From: Planctomycetota bacterium
GTDB taxonomy: Bacteria; Planctomycetota; UBA1135; GCA-002686595
Direction: 5' to 3'
Length of the DNA: 19,524 nt
NCBI GenBank assembly: GCA_011524785.1
Contig: WTJQ01000436.1
Span: 1 to 19,524 of the forward strand
The position numbers were made by a program, and so were the translations under genes. How positions within the stretch are numbered: the first letter of the stretch is position 1; every line of letters begins with the position of its first letter. The notes under the pieces were generated by a model. It saw nothing but the letters and a program-made list of their open reading frames with translations. It was not told the DNA's origin and made no database searches. Shown here in pieces: positions 1 to 8,094 of this stretch.

Positions 1-1
1 G

Positions 2-616
2 GCGGAGGGCTCCGCCAGCGGCCGCATTCGCCGGGAGGACGGTGAGGGGTTCCGGTTCGGGGCAGCCACGATCCACGTGGCCCCGCGGCCCGGTCAGGGG
101 CAGGTCTCCTGGCACTGGGACGAGGGCTGCGGGATCCCGGCGGGGCTCCGGGGCGAGGTGGAGGCCGCCCTCCGGGCCGCGTCCGAGGCCGGGCCCCTGG
201 CCGGCGCCCCCCTCGTGGACGCCCACGTCTCGATCGCGGGGGGGGAGAGCGTGCCGGGCGAGGACTCCGAGGCTGCGTTCTGTCAGGCGGCCGTGCTGGC
301 CCTCCACGACGCGTGCCTGGCGGCCGAGGTGCGGGTGGAGGAGCCGTTGGCGGCCTACGAGGTGGTGGCTCCTGAGGAGTTCGCATCCGCCGTGGCCGGC
401 GACCTCGCAGGGCGTGGCGCGATCGTGGAGGAGGTCCGGTCCGAGGGGCAGCTCCGCGTCATGGCAGGAAGGGTGCCCCTCGCCCGCATGGTCGGCTACG
501 CCACCGGCCTGCGCTCGGTCTCCCAGGGCCGAGCCTCCCACAGCCTGCGCCCGGTCGGACGCGCCCCCCTGAGCCCTGCGGACCTGGCCGCTCTGGGGCT
601 CCAGGGTGCCCCCTGA
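2..616 (+). CDS. EF-G-like translation factor, C-terminal fragment (5' end outside window)
   Basis: The frame is open from the window edge to the TGA at 614-616, giving 204 visible residues; the GTG at 77 is internal, not a start. The protein matches the end of EF-G, the GTPase that drives ribosomal translocation. Domain IV is seen in VEAALRAASEAGPLAGAPLVDAHVSI, split here only by reading (LAGAPLVDAHV is the core). Domain V is seen in EVVAPEEFASAVAGDL and GYATGLRSVSQGRA. The domain IV entry motif GGRGQ[FY]GH is missing: the sequence reads REDGEGFRFGA. The tip loop, normally SYHxVDSSEMAF, reads ESVPGEDSEAAF, so the translocation-critical histidine aligns with valine (codon 251-253). The gene lies directly before the S10 operon, the usual place of fusA, but tuf is absent. 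It could be the str-operon fusA or a specialised EF-G paralogue; the missing GTPase domain prevents a decision, so no symbol is given. Confidence 0.85.
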   Translation, partial: AEGSASGRIRREDGEGFRFGAATIHVAPRPGQGQVSWHWDEGCGIPAGLRGEVEAALRAASEAGPLAGAPLVDAHVSIAGGESVPGEDSEAAFCQAAVLALHDACLAAEVRVEEPLAAYEVVAPEEFASAVAGDLAGRGAIVEEVRSEGQLRVMAGRVPLARMVGYATGLRSVSQGRASHSLRPVGRAPLSPADLAALGLQGAP

Positions 617-778
617 GCCGGGCGGGGGGCCTTCTCGCTCGCCTCGGCGCCCCGCCGGGGCCTGCACGGGGCCCACTCGGCTGATCCTGCCGCTCGGCCG
701 TGCCCGGGGCACGGGGCGGGCGCACCCCTCAGGGGGCCTCCCAAGGCCGAGGGAATCCCCGGATTTCCCTGTGGAGCG
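617..778. other. Non-coding spacer between the EF-G-like gene and the S10 promoter, with a GC hairpin
   Basis: No convincing gene is visible here, and tuf, often found at this place in other bacteria, is absent. The clearest element is a perfect 7-bp hairpin at 698-714: CCGTGCC, a 3-base loop, GGCACGG. It is not followed by a T-run, so it is a weak candidate for a terminator of the upstream transcript or an RNA processing/stabilising stem. Confidence 0.5.
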
Positions 779-807
779 TTGACCCCCGGGGGGGCTCCGC
801 GTACTCT
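779..807 (+). promoter_or_regulatory. Candidate sigma70-type promoter of the S10 superoperon
   Basis: A -35-like box TTGACC (779-784) and a -10-like box TACTCT (802-807) are separated by exactly 17 bases. The -35 box matches TTGACA at five of six positions; the -10 box keeps T1, A2 and T6. In this GC-rich background it is the only such pair I found in the spacer. Transcription would start near 814, leaving an untranslated leader of about 100 bases before rpsJ. This is inferred from sequence only. Confidence 0.5.
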
Positions 808-813
808 CTGCGG

Positions 814-912
814 CCCATTTGCGCCAGAGGGTCCAAACTCTCCGGGCGCGATCCCCAGCAGATGTCCCCCCACGAGGGAGGCCGCCGTCCGTGGCCGCCC
901 CTCACCCCACGC
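814..912 (+). promoter_or_regulatory. Structured 5' leader of the S10 operon
   Basis: Two hairpins can be drawn. Hairpin A is GCGCCAGAG (821-829), an 8-base loop, CTCT (838-841), a 3-base bulge and GGCGC (845-849). Hairpin B is GAGGG (874-878), then GGCC (880-883), paired with GGCC (893-896) and CCCTC (899-903). Hairpin B contains the only purine-rich, Shine-Dalgarno-like stretch (GAGGGAGG, 874-881) and ends nine bases before the rpsJ ATG. In Escherichia coli the S10 leader is bound by L4 for feedback control; whether this leader does the same is inference. Confidence 0.4.
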
Positions 913-1218
<306 letters not shown>

Positions 1219-1399
1219 AGCTCCTCGCGGAGCGGCCTCGGCCCTCCGCGCTCCCCCCGATCACCCCGGCGGCTCGCCGTCGGACCCCGGTCCCACCTGG
1301 GACCACTCCACAACACGAACCCAAACCGCGTGGCCAGGCGTCACGCTCCCCGTCGGGGAGCACCTGGTCGAACCGGTACCCCACGAGGACTCAAGGATC
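1219..1399 (+). promoter_or_regulatory. Hairpin-rich intergenic region between rpsJ and rplC
   Basis: This 181-base gap is long for an operon whose other junctions are mostly under 65 bases. It contains three hairpins: GCTCC-tcgc-GGAGC (1220-1233), GGTCCC-acct-GGGACC (1289-1304), and the strongest, GCTCCCC-gtc-GGGGAGC (1345-1361), 7 bp with a 3-base loop. None is followed by a T-run. The last stem ends about 38 bases before the rplC ATG. The region may be an attenuator, a processing site or a ribosomal-protein binding site; no function is proven by sequence. Confidence 0.5.
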
Positions 1400-2038
1400 A
1401 TGACGCTGATTCTAGGGCGAAAGAAAGGCATGACTCAGCTGTTCGCTGAGGACGGAACCGTCACGGGCTGCACCGTGGTCGAGGCTGGACCCTGTGTGGT
1501 CATGCAACTGCGCACCCAGGAGCAGGACGGCTACAGCGCCGTCCAGCTCGGCTTCGAGGACGTGCGCGACAAGGTCGCCGCCAAGCCGCAGATCGGCCAG
1601 GCCAAGAAGGTCGGCACCGCTCCGAAGCGCTTCCTCCGTGAGGAGCGCCTCAAGGACGACCCCAGCTGTGAGGTGGGGGACGTGGTGACCGTCGAGGCGT
1701 TCGAGTCCGGCGACCTCGTCGACGTGACCGGCACCTCTCGCGGCCGCGGCTTCTCCGGCACCATCCGCCGCCACGGCTTCGCCCGCGGTCCGAAGACCCA
1801 CGGCTCGATGAACTACCGCCGGCCCGGCTCGATCGGCTGCTCGGCGTACCCGTCGCGCGTGTTCAAGGGCAAGCGGATGTCCGGTCACTACGGCGCCGCG
1901 CGCACCACGACCAAGAACCTCGAGATCCTGCGCATCGACACCGAGCGCAACCTCCTCTTCGTCAAGGGCGCCGTCCCGGGGCCGAAGGGAGGCTTCGTCC
2001 AGGTCCGCACCGCCAAGACCGGAGTCAAGAAGGGCTGA
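1400..2038 (+). CDS. rplC: 50S ribosomal protein L3
   Basis: L3 is an early-assembly 23S rRNA-binding protein whose central loop reaches toward the peptidyl transferase centre. The 212-residue protein is of normal length. The N-terminus LGRKKGMTQLFAEDG, the motif VTGTSRGRGFSGTIRRHGF (about residues 109-127) and the loop segment with RRPGSIG and VFKGKRMSGHYG (about 140-165) are diagnostic. ATG 1400 gives the family N-terminus; GAGGA at 1385-1389 lies ten bases upstream. rplD begins five bases after the stop codon. Confidence 0.98.
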   Translation: MTLILGRKKGMTQLFAEDGTVTGCTVVEAGPCVVMQLRTQEQDGYSAVQLGFEDVRDKVAAKPQIGQAKKVGTAPKRFLREERLKDDPSCEVGDVVTVEAFESGDLVDVTGTSRGRGFSGTIRRHGFARGPKTHGSMNYRRPGSIGCSAYPSRVFKGKRMSGHYGAARTTTKNLEILRIDTERNLLFVKGAVPGPKGGFVQVRTAKTGVKKG

Positions 2039-2043
2039 TCGTC

Positions 2044-2694
2044 ATGCAGGTCAAGAGCTACAACGCCGGCAACGTCGGCACGGTCGAGTTCGACGAGGCG
2101 CCGTTCGGCGGCAAGGTGCTGTACCGCACCCTCAAGGACGCGGTCGTCATGTACCAGGCGAACCAGCGCCAGGGCACCGCGAGCACCCGCGGCCGCTCCC
2201 AGGTCAAGGGCCACAACAAGAAGCCCTACAAGCAGAAGCACACGGGGCGCGCACGCGCTGGCGACGTCAAGTCGCCCATCTGGCGCGGCGGCGGCACGGT
2301 CTTCGGGCCGCGCCCGAAGGACTGGAGCTACCACATGCCCATCAAGGCGCGTCGCGTAGCGCTCCGCAGTGCCCTCGCCGGCAAGCTGGCCGACGACGAG
2401 GTGGTGGTCGCCGACCTCGGTGGGTTCGACACCCCCTCCGCCAAGGCCGCCCGCAAGGTCCTGGCCGATCTGGGCTCCCCGCGCCGCGCCTGCGTCGTCA
2501 TTGCCCAGGCCAACGACGCGCTCTACCGCTCCTTCCGCAACTTCCCGGGCGTCAAGGTCCGGACCGCGACCGACCTCTGCGCCTTCGACGTGGTGGGCGG
2601 GGGCCTGATCATCGCCGAGGGCGCCGCTCTCGAGCAGCTCGCCGCCCGCGTGGGCGCTGCCCCGGCCGCGGCCGGTGAAGGAGGAGACCAATGA
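2044..2694 (+). CDS. rplD: 50S ribosomal protein L4
   Basis: L4 binds 23S rRNA and lines the peptide exit tunnel; in some bacteria it also represses its own S10 operon. The 216-residue protein carries the family core: RQGTASTRGRSQVKGHNKKP, the loop KQKHTGRARAGD and the segment SPIWRGGGTVFGP, followed by the alpha/beta domain with LADDEVVVADL. The C-terminus ends in an Ala/Gly-rich stretch. Its stop overlaps the rplW start (ATGA at 2691-2694), and the strong ribosome binding site AAGGAGGAG (2678-2686) for rplW lies inside the rplD coding end. Confidence 0.98.
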   Translation: MQVKSYNAGNVGTVEFDEAPFGGKVLYRTLKDAVVMYQANQRQGTASTRGRSQVKGHNKKPYKQKHTGRARAGDVKSPIWRGGGTVFGPRPKDWSYHMPIKARRVALRSALAGKLADDEVVVADLGGFDTPSAKAARKVLADLGSPRRACVVIAQANDALYRSFRNFPGVKVRTATDLCAFDVVGGGLIIAEGAALEQLAARVGAAPAAAGEGGDQ

Positions 2695-2981
2695 CCTCGA
2701 TGGAGCGTTTCTACCAGCTGACCTGCCGTCCGATCCTGACGGAGAAGGGCAGCGACGACATGGGTAAGCGCAACGCCTACCACTTCCGCGTCCCGACCGA
2801 CGCCGGCAAGGTCGAGATCCGCCAGGCGGTGGAGAAGGTCTTCGGCGTCAAGGTCGCCGCGGTCAACACCAGCACAGTGAAGGGCAAGGCCCGCCGCCGC
2901 GGCTACGTCGCCGGCAAGCGTGCCGACTGGAAGAAGGCGATGGTCGTCCTTCAGTCCGATCAGACCCTGGACCTCTTCTAG
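2691..2981 (+). CDS. rplW: 50S ribosomal protein L23
   Basis: L23 sits at the polypeptide tunnel exit and is the docking site for trigger factor and the signal recognition particle. The protein has 96 residues. Typical elements are [10 protein letters not shown] near the N-terminus, [26 protein letters not shown] in two readable halves, and the basic segment [24 protein letters not shown] 2691 is supported by AAGGAGGAG at 2678-2686 with a four-base spacer, though ATG 2700 (fourth codon) would be better spaced and is possible. The start overlaps the rplD stop. Confidence 0.97.
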   Translation: MTSMERFYQLTCRPILTEKGSDDMGKRNAYHFRVPTDAGKVEIRQAVEKVFGVKVAAVNTSTVKGKARRRGYVAGKRADWKKAMVVLQSDQTLDLF

Positions 2982-3012
2982 TCCCCGCGCCGCAAGCACA
3001 AGGAGCACCACC

Positions 3013-3840
<828 letters not shown>

Positions 3841-3881
3841 CCCGAGCCAGGTCCAGAGGCACCAGCAGCTAGAGCACAACC

Positions 3882-4166
3882 ATGGGACGCAGCATCAAGA
3901 AGGGACCCTACGTCGACCCCAGCGTGGCCAAGAAGGTCAACGCGCTGGACGAGGCGGGCAAGAAGGCTCCCATCAAGACGTGGGCACGCGCCTGCACCAT
4001 CCTCCCCGAGTTCGTCGGACACATCTTCATGGTCCACGACGGACGGAACCACCAGAAGGTGCAGGTCACCGAGGACATGGTCGGGCACAAGCTCGGCGAG
4101 TTCGCGCCGTCCCGCACCTTCCGCGGCCACACCAACAAGAAGGAGGGCCTCAAGGCCGGCCGCTGA
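3882..4166 (+). CDS. rpsS: 30S ribosomal protein S19
   Basis: S19 forms the head of the 30S subunit with S13 and contacts the A-site finger. The 94-residue protein begins [12 protein letters not shown], followed by [37 protein letters not shown] and [13 protein letters not shown], all family signatures. ATG 3882 gives the conserved start. The upstream AGAGG (3855-3859) is too distant to be an efficient ribosome binding site and only TAGAG lies closer, so translation may be coupled to rplB, 41 bases upstream. Confidence 0.98.
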   Translation: MGRSIKKGPYVDPSVAKKVNALDEAGKKAPIKTWARACTILPEFVGHIFMVHDGRNHQKVQVTEDMVGHKLGEFAPSRTFRGHTNKKEGLKAGR

Positions 4167-4188
4167 GCCGCGCCAGAGGTGAGACGAC

Positions 4189-4557
4189 ATGACCGTCCAG
4201 GAAGGAGCCTTCGTGGCCAAGCACCGCTACGCGCGCATCACGCAGCGCAAGGCGCGCATCGTGGCCGACCTGATCCGAGGCCGGGACTGCAACGAGGTCC
4301 TCGACATGCTCGAGTTCTCGCCCCTGCGTGCGGCGGCCTTCTACCGCAAGGTGGTGGCCTCTGCGATGGCCAACGCGGCCCAGGACGAGGACGTGAACGT
4401 CAACCGCCTGTTCGTCGCCGAGGTGCGCGCGGACGACGGCCCGATGCTGCAGAACCGCCTGCGGTACCGCCCCGGCCCCCAGGGGCGCGCCATGCCCTTC
4501 GCCAAGAAGACCAGCCACCTCACCGTGATCGTGAAGGAGCGGCCCTCCGAGGGCTGA
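4189..4557 (+). CDS. rplV: 50S ribosomal protein L22
   Basis: L22 spans the 50S subunit, with a loop that narrows the exit tunnel. The core is clear: HRYARITQRKARIVADLIRG, then AAAFYRKVVASAMANAAQDED, and the loop and strand region RYRPGPQGRAMPFAKKTSH. Two starts compete. ATG 4189 gives 122 residues, with AGAGGTGAG upstream (4175-4183). GTG 4213 gives 114 residues beginning MAKHRYARI, with AAGGAG at 4202-4207 five bases ahead. The ATG is listed; the GTG form matches the family N-terminus equally well or better. Confidence 0.96.
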   Translation: MTVQEGAFVAKHRYARITQRKARIVADLIRGRDCNEVLDMLEFSPLRAAAFYRKVVASAMANAAQDEDVNVNRLFVAEVRADDGPMLQNRLRYRPGPQGRAMPFAKKTSHLTVIVKERPSEG

Positions 4558-4570
4558 TCGGAGAACATCC

Positions 4571-5299
4571 ATGGGACAGAAGATCCACCCCACCGGCTAC
4601 CGCATCGGCGTCGTCGAGCCCTGGACCTCCCGCTGGCACGGCGGGAAGCACGACTTCGCGCGCCTCCTCATGGAGGACCGCAAGATCCGCAAGCACGTGC
4701 TCAAGGAGTACGGCTCTGCTGGGATCCCGCGCATCGAGATCGAGCGGACCGGCGAGGCCGTCAACGTCGTCATCTACACCGCTCGTCCCGGCGTCCTCGT
4801 CGGCCGCAAGGGCGTGAAGATCGACCAGCTCAAGGCCGAGCTCCAGGCGATCGTCAACATGACGGTCCACCTCACCATCCACGAGATCAAGCGCCCCGAG
4901 CTCTCCGCTGGCCTCGTCGCCGAGAACGTGGCGGACCAGCTGCGTCGCCGGATGGCGTTCCGCCGCGCGGTCAAGCGCGCCGTCCAGATGACCATGCAGG
5001 CCGGCGCGCTCGGTGTGAAGGTCGAGATCAACGGCCGCCTGGGCGGTGCCGAGATGGCCCGCACGCTGACCGAGCGCGAGGGGCGCGTGCCCCTGTCGAC
5101 GCTCCAGTCCAACGTCGAGTACGGCACGGCCGAGGCCCGCACCACGTACGGCATCGTTGGCGTGAAGTGCTGGATCTACAAGGGCGAGGTCGACCGTGGC
5201 CAGATGATCAACCACCGCGTCACCTCCGCCGCCGCCGGCCGCCCCGGCGCGGGCGGACCCCGTCGCCGCCGTCGCCGTTCCGACAGCGCCCCCCGCTGA
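4571..5299 (+). CDS. rpsC: 30S ribosomal protein S3
   Basis: S3 lies at the mRNA entry channel of the 30S head, where it has helicase-like activity with S4 and S5. The 242-residue protein starts MGQKIHPTGYRIG and has a KH type 2 domain with the GRKG loop at about residues 78-81. The C-terminal S3 domain includes AEMARTLTEREGRVPL and YGIVGVKCWIYKGE. The tail after about residue 222 is Gly/Pro/Arg-rich with a run of arginines. ATG 4571 has GGAGA at 4560-4564 upstream. Confidence 0.98.
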   Translation: MGQKIHPTGYRIGVVEPWTSRWHGGKHDFARLLMEDRKIRKHVLKEYGSAGIPRIEIERTGEAVNVVIYTARPGVLVGRKGVKIDQLKAELQAIVNMTVHLTIHEIKRPELSAGLVAENVADQLRRRMAFRRAVKRAVQMTMQAGALGVKVEINGRLGGAEMARTLTEREGRVPLSTLQSNVEYGTAEARTTYGIVGVKCWIYKGEVDRGQMINHRVTSAAAGRPGAGGPRRRRRRSDSAPR

Positions 5300-5335
5300 C
5301 CCCCGAGACCACCGCAGAGCAGGAGCAGGACCGTC

Positions 5336-5755
5336 ATGGCCTACATGCCCAAGAGAGTGAAGCACCGCAAGGTGCACCGCGGACGCCTCAAGGGGTTCGC
5401 GACGCGCGGCAACCGCGTGGTCTTCGGCGAGTGGGGGCTGCAGGCCCTCGACGCCGGCTGGATCACCGGTCGACAGCTCGAGGCGAGCCGGATCGCGGCC
5501 AACCGCATCGTGCGGGGCGCCACGCGCATCTGGATCCGCGTCTTCCCCGACAAGCCGATCTCCTCGAAGCCCGCCGAGACCCGCATGGGTAAGGGCAAGG
5601 GCGACGTGGACTTCTGGGCCGCCGCCGTGCGCCCGGGTCAGATCCTGTTCGAGCTCGGGAACATCCCCGAGGACAAGGCCAAGACCGCGTTCAAGCGCAT
5701 CGCCCACAAGATGCCCATCAAGGTGCGCATGGTGCGCCGCATCCACACCGTCTGA
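5336..5755 (+). CDS. rplP: 50S ribosomal protein L16
   Basis: L16 helps to shape the A-site and binds 5S and 23S rRNA in the 50S subunit. The 139-residue length is usual. Signatures are [17 protein letters not shown] near the start, [20 protein letters not shown] and the RIFP-type segment [21 protein letters not shown], followed by [22 protein letters not shown] 5336 follows an AGGAGCAGGA stretch; an in-frame ATG at 5345 begins the conserved MPKR sequence and is a possible alternative. Confidence 0.98.
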   Translation: MAYMPKRVKHRKVHRGRLKGFATRGNRVVFGEWGLQALDAGWITGRQLEASRIAANRIVRGATRIWIRVFPDKPISSKPAETRMGKGKGDVDFWAAAVRPGQILFELGNIPEDKAKTAFKRIAHKMPIKVRMVRRIHTV

Positions 5756-5769
5756 GCGGAGTGACCCCG

Positions 5770-5985
5770 ATGAAGATCGAAGAAGTGCGCAGCAAGAAGG
5801 ACTCCGAGCTCGAGTTCGACCTCGCGAACCTGAACAAGGAGCTGCACGACCTCCGGTTCAAGGCCGCCACCGGGAACGTCCAGAGCCCGTCGGCGATCCG
5901 CAACGTGCGTCGCTCCGTGGCGCGCATCAAGACCATCCTCGCCGAGCGAGCCCAAGGCGTTCGAGGCCAGGAGCCCCAGCAATGA
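5770..5985 (+). CDS. rpmC: 50S ribosomal protein L29
   Basis: L29 is a small helical protein beside L23 at the tunnel exit. ATG 5770 gives 71 residues; GGAG at 5758-5761 lies eight bases ahead, whereas an in-frame GTG at 5761 would overlap that site and is unlikely. The family pattern is visible in [21 protein letters not shown] and in the pairing [20 protein letters not shown] with [13 protein letters not shown]. The stop overlaps the rpsQ start as ATGA (5982-5985), implying translational coupling. Confidence 0.96.
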   Translation: MKIEEVRSKKDSELEFDLANLNKELHDLRFKAATGNVQSPSAIRNVRRSVARIKTILAERAQGVRGQEPQQ

Positions 5986-6263
5986 CCGAATCCCGCAACT
6001 CCCGGCGCACCCTGCAGGGCATCGTCTCGAGCAGCTCAGCTGCCAAGACGATCACCGTGCGCGTCGAGCGCCTGGTGCGCCACCCCAAGTACGGCAAGTA
6101 CATCCGCACCCACACCAAGGTCCACGCGCACGACGAGAAGTGCGAGGCCCAGGTGGGGGACACCGTCGAGGTGATGGCCTGCCGCCCCATGTCCAAGCTC
6201 AAGCGATGGCGCCTGGTGCGCATCGTCGTTCGTCCCGACCTCGCTGAGGAGATCGCGTCATGA
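5982..6263 (+). CDS. rpsQ: 30S ribosomal protein S17
   Basis: S17 is an OB-fold primary 16S rRNA-binding protein of the 30S body. The 93-residue sequence has [19 protein letters not shown], then [21 protein letters not shown] and the paired [21 protein letters not shown], typical of the family. AGGAG at 5969-5973 lies eight bases before ATG 5982. It overlaps rpmC at the start and rplN at the stop (ATGA at 6260-6263). Confidence 0.98.
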   Translation: MTESRNSRRTLQGIVSSSSAAKTITVRVERLVRHPKYGKYIRTHTKVHAHDEKCEAQVGDTVEVMACRPMSKLKRWRLVRIVVRPDLAEEIAS

Positions 6264-6628
6264 TCCAGATGCAGACTTACCTGGACGTCGCCGACAACAC
6301 CGGCGCGAAACAGGTCCAGTGCATCAAGGTGCTCGGCGGCACGCACCGCCGCTACGCCAGCCTGGGCGACATCATCGTCGCCTCCGTCAAGAAGGCCATC
6401 CCCGGCTCGGACATCCGGACCGGCACGGTGGTCAAGGGCGTCATCGTCCGCGTGCGTCAGAACACGCGCCGCTCCGACGGCTCGTACGTCCGCTTCGATC
6501 GCAACGCGCTCGTGCTGGTGGACAACGACGGGAACCCGCGCGGCACCCGCATCTTCGGCGCCGTGGCGCGCGAGCTTCGCGAGCGCAGCTACATGAAGAT
6601 CGTCTCGCTGGCCCAGGAGGTCGTCTGA
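6260..6628 (+). CDS. rplN: 50S ribosomal protein L14
   Basis: L14 lies at the subunit interface and forms intersubunit bridges with 16S rRNA. The 122-residue protein begins [18 protein letters not shown], followed by [21 protein letters not shown] and the loop [17 protein letters not shown], then [14 protein letters not shown]. Its start overlaps the rpsQ stop by four bases and its stop shares one base with the rplX start (TGATG at 6626-6630), so all three are probably coupled. Confidence 0.98.
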   Translation: MIQMQTYLDVADNTGAKQVQCIKVLGGTHRRYASLGDIIVASVKKAIPGSDIRTGTVVKGVIVRVRQNTRRSDGSYVRFDRNALVLVDNDGNPRGTRIFGAVARELRERSYMKIVSLAQEVV

Positions 6629-6888
6629 TGAAGATCCGCACCGGAGACAACGTGCTGGTCATCGCCGGCAACGACAAGGGCCGGACCGGCGAGGTCATCG
6701 CCGTCGACCGTGGTCGGGGCCGCGTGACCGTTCAGGGCGTCAACGTTCGCACCAAGCACAAGAAGCCCACCCAGCAGAACCCCCAGGGGGAGCGGATCGA
6801 GCAGGAGTGCCCGATCCACGCCAGCAACGTGATGCTGGTCGACCCCGCAACCGGTAAGGGCACGCGCAAGCGTCCCATCGCGGGCTAG
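6628..6888 (+). CDS. rplX: 50S ribosomal protein L24, short C-terminus
   Basis: L24 starts 50S assembly by binding the 5' end of 23S rRNA. The KOW motif is present: [21 protein letters not shown] and [19 protein letters not shown]. Then come the usual [20 protein letters not shown] and [11 protein letters not shown]. At 86 residues it ends at [11 protein letters not shown], whereas family members I recall run to about 100-110 residues with a further VGYRF-type strand and basic tail. AGGAGG (6615-6620) lies upstream, inside the rplN end. The stop codon is clean and rplE follows at once, so the shortness looks genuine rather than a frameshift. Confidence 0.96.
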   Translation: MKIRTGDNVLVIAGNDKGRTGEVIAVDRGRGRVTVQGVNVRTKHKKPTQQNPQGERIEQECPIHASNVMLVDPATGKGTRKRPIAG

Positions 6889-6899
6889 GAGCAGCAGCC

Positions 6900-7460
6900 A
6901 TGTCGCAGCGACTCAAGGACAAGTACGAGAACGAGATCAAGGGCGCCCTCAAGGAGCGCTTCTCGATCAGCAACGACCTGGCTGTTCCGCAGCTGGTGAA
7001 GATCGTCGTGAACATGGGCGTGAAGGGGGCCGTGGAGAACAAGGCCCGCGTCGACGCCGCCATGCGCAACCTGGCCCAGATCACTGGCCAGCAGCCGACG
7101 GTCCGCAAGGCCAAGAACTCCATCGCCGGCTTCAAGCTGCGCGAGGGCATGCCCATCGGCTGCGCCGTGACCCTGCGCGCCGATCGCATGTGGGAGTTCG
7201 CCGATCGCCTGATCTCCATCGCCCTCCCGCGTATCCGCGACTTCCGCGGCATCAAGAGCAAGCTCGACGGCCGTGGCAACTACACGCTGGGCCTCTCCGA
7301 GCAGTCGATCTTCCCCGAGATCCACTTCGATCAGATCGAGTTCCCCCAGGGGATGGACGTGACCTTCGTCACCACCGCTGAGACGGACGAGCAGGGCCAC
7401 GCCCTCCTCAAGTCCCTCGGCATGCCCTTCGCCGACCAGGAGGCCGGCGCCAACGCCTGA
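6900..7460 (+). CDS. rplE: 50S ribosomal protein L5
   Basis: L5 binds 5S rRNA in the central protuberance with L18. The 186-residue protein has [37 protein letters not shown] and [20 protein letters not shown]. The C-terminal half shows [20 protein letters not shown] and [15 protein letters not shown], strong family matches. AGGAG at 6887-6891 overlaps the rplX stop and lies eight bases before ATG 6900. Confidence 0.98.
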   Translation: MSQRLKDKYENEIKGALKERFSISNDLAVPQLVKIVVNMGVKGAVENKARVDAAMRNLAQITGQQPTVRKAKNSIAGFKLREGMPIGCAVTLRADRMWEFADRLISIALPRIRDFRGIKSKLDGRGNYTLGLSEQSIFPEIHFDQIEFPQGMDVTFVTTAETDEQGHALLKSLGMPFADQEAGANA

Positions 7461-7492
7461 CCCGGCGTCGACCCTCGAGCACCACTCACGAG

Positions 7493-7678
7493 ATGGCAAA
7501 GACCTCACTGATCATCAAGAGCCAGCGGAAGCCCAAGTTCTCGTCTCGGGCCTACCGCCGCTGCAACTTCTGCGGCCGCCCGCGCGCGGTCTACCGCAAG
7601 TTCGGCCTGTGCCGCATCTGCCTCCGCGAGGCAGCGCACAAGGGCGAGATCCCCGGCATGCGCAAGGCGTCCTGGTAA
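7493..7678 (+). CDS. rpsN: 30S ribosomal protein S14, zinc-binding type
   Basis: S14 is a 30S head protein near the decoding region. This is the short 61-residue zinc-binding type: Cys24 and Cys27 in RCNFCGRPR and Cys40 and Cys43 in [11 protein letters not shown] form the zinc site. The C-terminus [12 protein letters not shown] is the classic end. No good Shine-Dalgarno sequence precedes ATG 7493, so it may depend on translation of rplE 32 bases upstream. The TAA stop at 7676-7678 runs into AAGGAGGAG, the binding site for rpsH. Confidence 0.98.
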   Translation: MAKTSLIIKSQRKPKFSSRAYRRCNFCGRPRAVYRKFGLCRICLREAAHKGEIPGMRKASW

Positions 7679-7695
7679 GGAGGAGAAGCACCGCC

Positions 7696-8091
7696 ATGAT
7701 GACCGACCCCATCGCCGACATGCTCACGCGGATCCGCAACGCGAACCGCAACAGCACCAAGTCCGTGGAGATGCCCGCGTCCAAGATGCGCGTGGGGATC
7801 GCCGAGGTGCTGCAGTCCGAGGGCTTCCTCGCGTCCTATCGCGTGGAGCCTGGGAAGCCCTGCAGCACCCTCGTCCTCGACCTCAAGTATGGGGTGGACG
7901 GCGAGCAGGTGATCCGCGCCATCGACCGCGTCTCCAAGCCCGGCTGCCGCGTCTACAAGGGCGTTGCCGAGCTGAAGCCCGTCCTGCGTGGCCAAGGGAT
8001 CCGCGTGATGTCGACCCCCAAGGGCGTCATCTCGGACCGCAAGGCCCGCGAGCTGAACGTCGGAGGCGAGGTCCTCGCCGAGGTGTACTGA
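7696..8091 (+). CDS. rpsH: 30S ribosomal protein S8
   Basis: S8 is a primary 16S rRNA-binding protein and, in E. coli, the translational repressor of the spc operon. The 131-residue protein has TDPIADMLTRIRNANR near the start, KMRVGIAEVLQSEGFL and the C-terminal IRVMSTPKGVISDRKAREL with GGEVLAEVY, all conserved. Two adjacent ATG codons (7696 and 7699) follow AAGGAGGAG (7677-7685); the second gives the standard MTDPIADM start, so the true N-terminus could be one residue shorter. Confidence 0.98.
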   Translation: MMTDPIADMLTRIRNANRNSTKSVEMPASKMRVGIAEVLQSEGFLASYRVEPGKPCSTLVLDLKYGVDGEQVIRAIDRVSKPGCRVYKGVAELKPVLRGQGIRVMSTPKGVISDRKARELNVGGEVLAEVY

Positions 8092-8094
8092 GCC

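Noticed and set aside
862..912. In-frame ATG 862 as an alternative start of rpsJ
   Set aside because: It would add a Pro/Arg/Gly extension not seen in S10, lies in hairpin-forming leader sequence and has no ribosome binding site.
4520..5746. 408-residue open frame on the - strand, opposite rpsC and rplP
   Set aside because: It is antisense to two certain ribosomal genes and has an Ala/Leu/Asp/His-rich composition typical of the complement of GC-rich codons; no family motif or ribosome binding site is visible.
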